Shown here: one piece after another, positions 62,562-64,000 of the stretch | Layout of the letters: each line of letters starts with the position of its first letter | Position numbering within the stretch: position 1 is the stretch's first letter | Source of the DNA: Chryseobacterium sp. G0186 | Lineage (GTDB): Bacteria; Bacteroidota; Bacteroidia; Flavobacteriales; Weeksellaceae | Reading direction: 5' to 3' | NCBI RefSeq assembly: GCF_003815675.1 | Contig: NZ_CP033918.1 | Coordinates: 1,116,001-1,180,000, forward strand | DNA: 64,000 nt | The notes under the pieces: model-generated | What the model was told of the DNA's origin: nothing | Seen by the model: the letters and a program-made list of their open reading frames with translations, nothing else | Database searches by the model: none | Program-made: the position numbers and the translations under genes

Positions 62562-63635
62562 TTAATTTAATAACTTCTCAGCATTGGCAGGATCTCTTTT
62601 AACTCCAATCTGAACAGCAGTTGTTATTTCTACTTTTGTAGCAGCGGCTTCAGGATCTCTATTACTAGGTACTCCCTCAGATCGCCCTTTAATACTACTA
62701 ATATCTTCTGTGTTTAAATCGTGTTCATTCTCGTGTGCGTTTGTTACTACCATCGCATCTGCCTTGGTGAAGTTACTAGCTGCTGTGATATTTGCGGCAT
62801 CCACTTGATCTGGTGTGTGATTCCCTTCAAAAATAGTAATCGTTGCTTCTTTATAAACAGCATTTCCATTTGAGTCTTTTATATATTCAGCTTTCCCATT
62901 CCAAGTATTTGTCTTATCATTCCAATTTAGCGCTTTACCACTTGCATCGTGTGCCTGGTGTAAACCTAATAAATCATTATTAACTTTTCCTGACTTTATT
63001 TGAAAATTAACTTTAGTTTCATTATTAGCAACCCCCATAAATTGGGAAATTGCTTTTGAACTTCCAGAGTCATTCGTCATAGAAGCCATACGTTGCAAAT
63101 CTTTTGACGCATTACTTCCCAAAACAATCTTGCCATTTACTACATTGGCATCAACTTTTTTCCCATCCGTCCCAACAAAATAATTTGGACCTCGTCCGTC
63201 AGGATCAATAAATCTCAAAGGATTATCAAAACAATAATTGTATGGCGACCATCTTCTCATCTTTTCCGCCAGCGGATCCACCACACCCCATCTTCCCAAA
63301 TCAGCCATATACATCCTCGCTCCATAATCATACATCCCAGTTTCCTGAAGCTCTTTCCCATTGTACTTATGATTCTTATAACTTCCCACTCCAAAGAACG
63401 CATTACCAGTCTTCAAATGATTCATCCCAAATGGGTAGTAATCATTCGCATCTGTGATCTCAAAAGCGCCTGTACCATTGTTCATTCCAAAGCTTACCCT
63501 TACATTTCCAAGGTGATCCTTGTACTTATAAATATAACGTAAATTTTCATAATTATAATACCTTTCTGTTGTTGTGACAAATGATATACTTACAAAATCT
63601 AAGTTTAAATGTAAGCTACCCAACTTTGTCTCCAT
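62562..63635 (-). CDS. Rhs C-terminal tip with HExxH metallopeptidase-like toxin domain
   Basis: A 357-aa frame. Residues 1-9 come from the IS end (METKLGSLH); residues 10-145 are Rhs core end, 'YKDHLGNVRVSFGMNNG' to DNPLRFIDPDGRGP. The tip from about 150 holds NAHENEHDLN at about 300, an H-E-x-x-H zinc motif, preceded by TITIFEGNHTPDQVDAANI. A toxin peptidase fold is inferred. The start codon is supplied by the IS inverted end, so this may not be a natural initiation. Confidence 0.8.
   Translation of the reverse strand: METKLGSLHLNLDFVSISFVTTTERYYNYENLRYIYKYKDHLGNVRVSFGMNNGTGAFEITDANDYYPFGMNHLKTGNAFFGVGSYKNHKYNGKELQETGMYDYGARMYMADLGRWGVVDPLAEKMRRWSPYNYCFDNPLRFIDPDGRGPNYFVGTDGKKVDANVVNGKIVLGSNASKDLQRMASMTNDSGSSKAISQFMGVANNETKVNFQIKSGKVNNDLLGLHQAHDASGKALNWNDKTNTWNGKAEYIKDSNGNAVYKEATITIFEGNHTPDQVDAANITAASNFTKADAMVVTNAHENEHDLNTEDISSIKGRSEGVPSNRDPEAAATKVEITTAVQIGVKRDPANAEKLLN
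63256..63608. repeat. Rhs core-end repeat, copy 2
   Basis: This is the partner of 61611-61965. Its match ends at TTTAAA immediately before the IS terminus TGTAAGCTACCC. Confidence 0.88.
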
Positions 63636-64000
63636 TCTAAATGATAGATTGTTTCATTTTATACTTATACTCTTTAGGGCTTATATTTCCTAGTGCTTCA
63701 TGTGGTCTGTTGTAATTATATTCTATCCACCATTGATTTGCTTTTTCTTCTGCATCCTGCAAGTTCTTAAAAACATACATATTAAGAAGTTCATCTCTAC
63801 AGCTTTTATTCAGCCTTTCAATAAGGCTGTTCTGTGTTGGCTTTCCTGGCTGTATGTATTGAATATGCACCTTATTTTCCTGCGCCCACAACTGAAGAGT
63901 TTTGGAGATAAATTCAGGGCCATTATCTACCCGTATTCGTTGTGGTTTCCGCCCCTGCTGTTTTAACTGATCCAAAACCCTTACAACTCTTGCAGAAGTA
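63609..64000 (-). mobile_element. IS3-family insertion sequence, partial (runs off the window)
   Basis: The IS end is read as TGTAAGCTACCCAACTTTGT at 63609, beginning with TG as IS3-family ends do. The transposase stop follows 28 bases inside. The other end is outside the window, so length and target duplication cannot be told. Confidence 0.8.
63637..64000 (-). CDS. IS3-family transposase (OrfB, DDE domain), 3' part only
   Basis: At least 121 codons, open at the right edge. The reading frame holds RVDNGPEFISKTLQLWAQ (second catalytic Asp), IQPGKPTQNSLIERLNKSCRDELL (catalytic Glu in the E/R-x-N region) and YNYNRPHEALGNISPKEY, classic for IS3-family OrfB, probably the IS2/IS407-type branch. 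The first Asp and OrfA lie outside. It moves DNA by cut-and-copy through a figure-eight circle. A TTG start within the fragment is not the real start. Confidence 0.92.
   Translation of the reverse strand, partial: TSARVVRVLDQLKQQGRKPQRIRVDNGPEFISKTLQLWAQENKVHIQYIQPGKPTQNSLIERLNKSCRDELLNMYVFKNLQDAEEKANQWWIEYNYNRPHEALGNISPKEYKYKMKQSII

Overview
The window is AT-rich chromosomal DNA from a member of the Bacteroidota, most likely a Weeksellaceae flavobacterium close to Chryseobacterium. The evidence: -7 boxes of the TAnnTTTG type without obvious Shine-Dalgarno sequences; signal peptides ending in SAQ/HAQ/YAQ; a monomeric NADP isocitrate dehydrogenase; a single-chain PurL of about 1230 residues; a class A (A2-like) beta-lactamase; and Rhs tips of the flavobacterial 'YKDHLGNVRVSFG' type. 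No rRNA, tRNA or CRISPR was recognised. Genus is inference.

Layout. 0-4 kb: an ECF sigma factor with small membrane proteins, an S9 peptidase and a DoxX-like protein, all leftward. 4-15 kb: a leftward run of small ligand-binding or detoxification-type proteins (three SRPBCC, five VOC/PhnB, two DinB, two alpha/beta hydrolases), two Crp/Fnr regulators, a DUF763 protein and a cytosolic thiol peroxidase. 15-24 kb: rightward icd, then a Tat-signal MBL hydrolase, aldo/keto reductase, AraC regulator, GNAT, a second MBL protein and an S41 lipoprotein peptidase. 25-27.7 kb: two tandem copies of an ECF sigma factor plus membrane partner operon. 27.8-35 kb: a GapN-like dehydrogenase, an exported second thiol peroxidase, a third MBL protein, a third Crp regulator, urocanase, and a DUF559 nuclease gene framed by palindromic repeats. 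35-48 kb: housekeeping genes (2-hydroxyacid dehydrogenase, pcm, Gfo/Idh oxidoreductase, beta-lactamase, 3-hydroxybutyryl-CoA dehydrogenase, pheT, dnaN, dgkA). 48-60 kb: small lipoproteins and hydrolases, a barstar-like protein, purL, a DUF1016 nuclease wedged upstream of purL, a serine hydrolase with a decayed copy of its own 3' end, a WG-repeat protein and purB. 60-64 kb: two tandem 5'-truncated Rhs toxin tips (JAB-like and HExxH), each followed by a small exported or lipoprotein candidate immunity gene, abutting an IS3-family element that runs off the window.

The housekeeping core is interleaved with short interspersed repeats: six copies of an element with paired GGCTAAAGCC palindromes, three copies of a CCACCCCGTC...CACCCCTCC element (two of them in inverted orientation around the DUF559 gene), two AACCTGTAAGG-type hairpins and a perfect 17-bp hairpin. 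The most unusual items are the repeat-framed DUF559 gene, the DUF1016 gene lying between duplicated purL leader sequences, and the Rhs/IS junction. Apart from icd, the S41 peptidase and a few others, genes read leftward, and many are closed by recognisable intrinsic terminators, so most transcription units are short.
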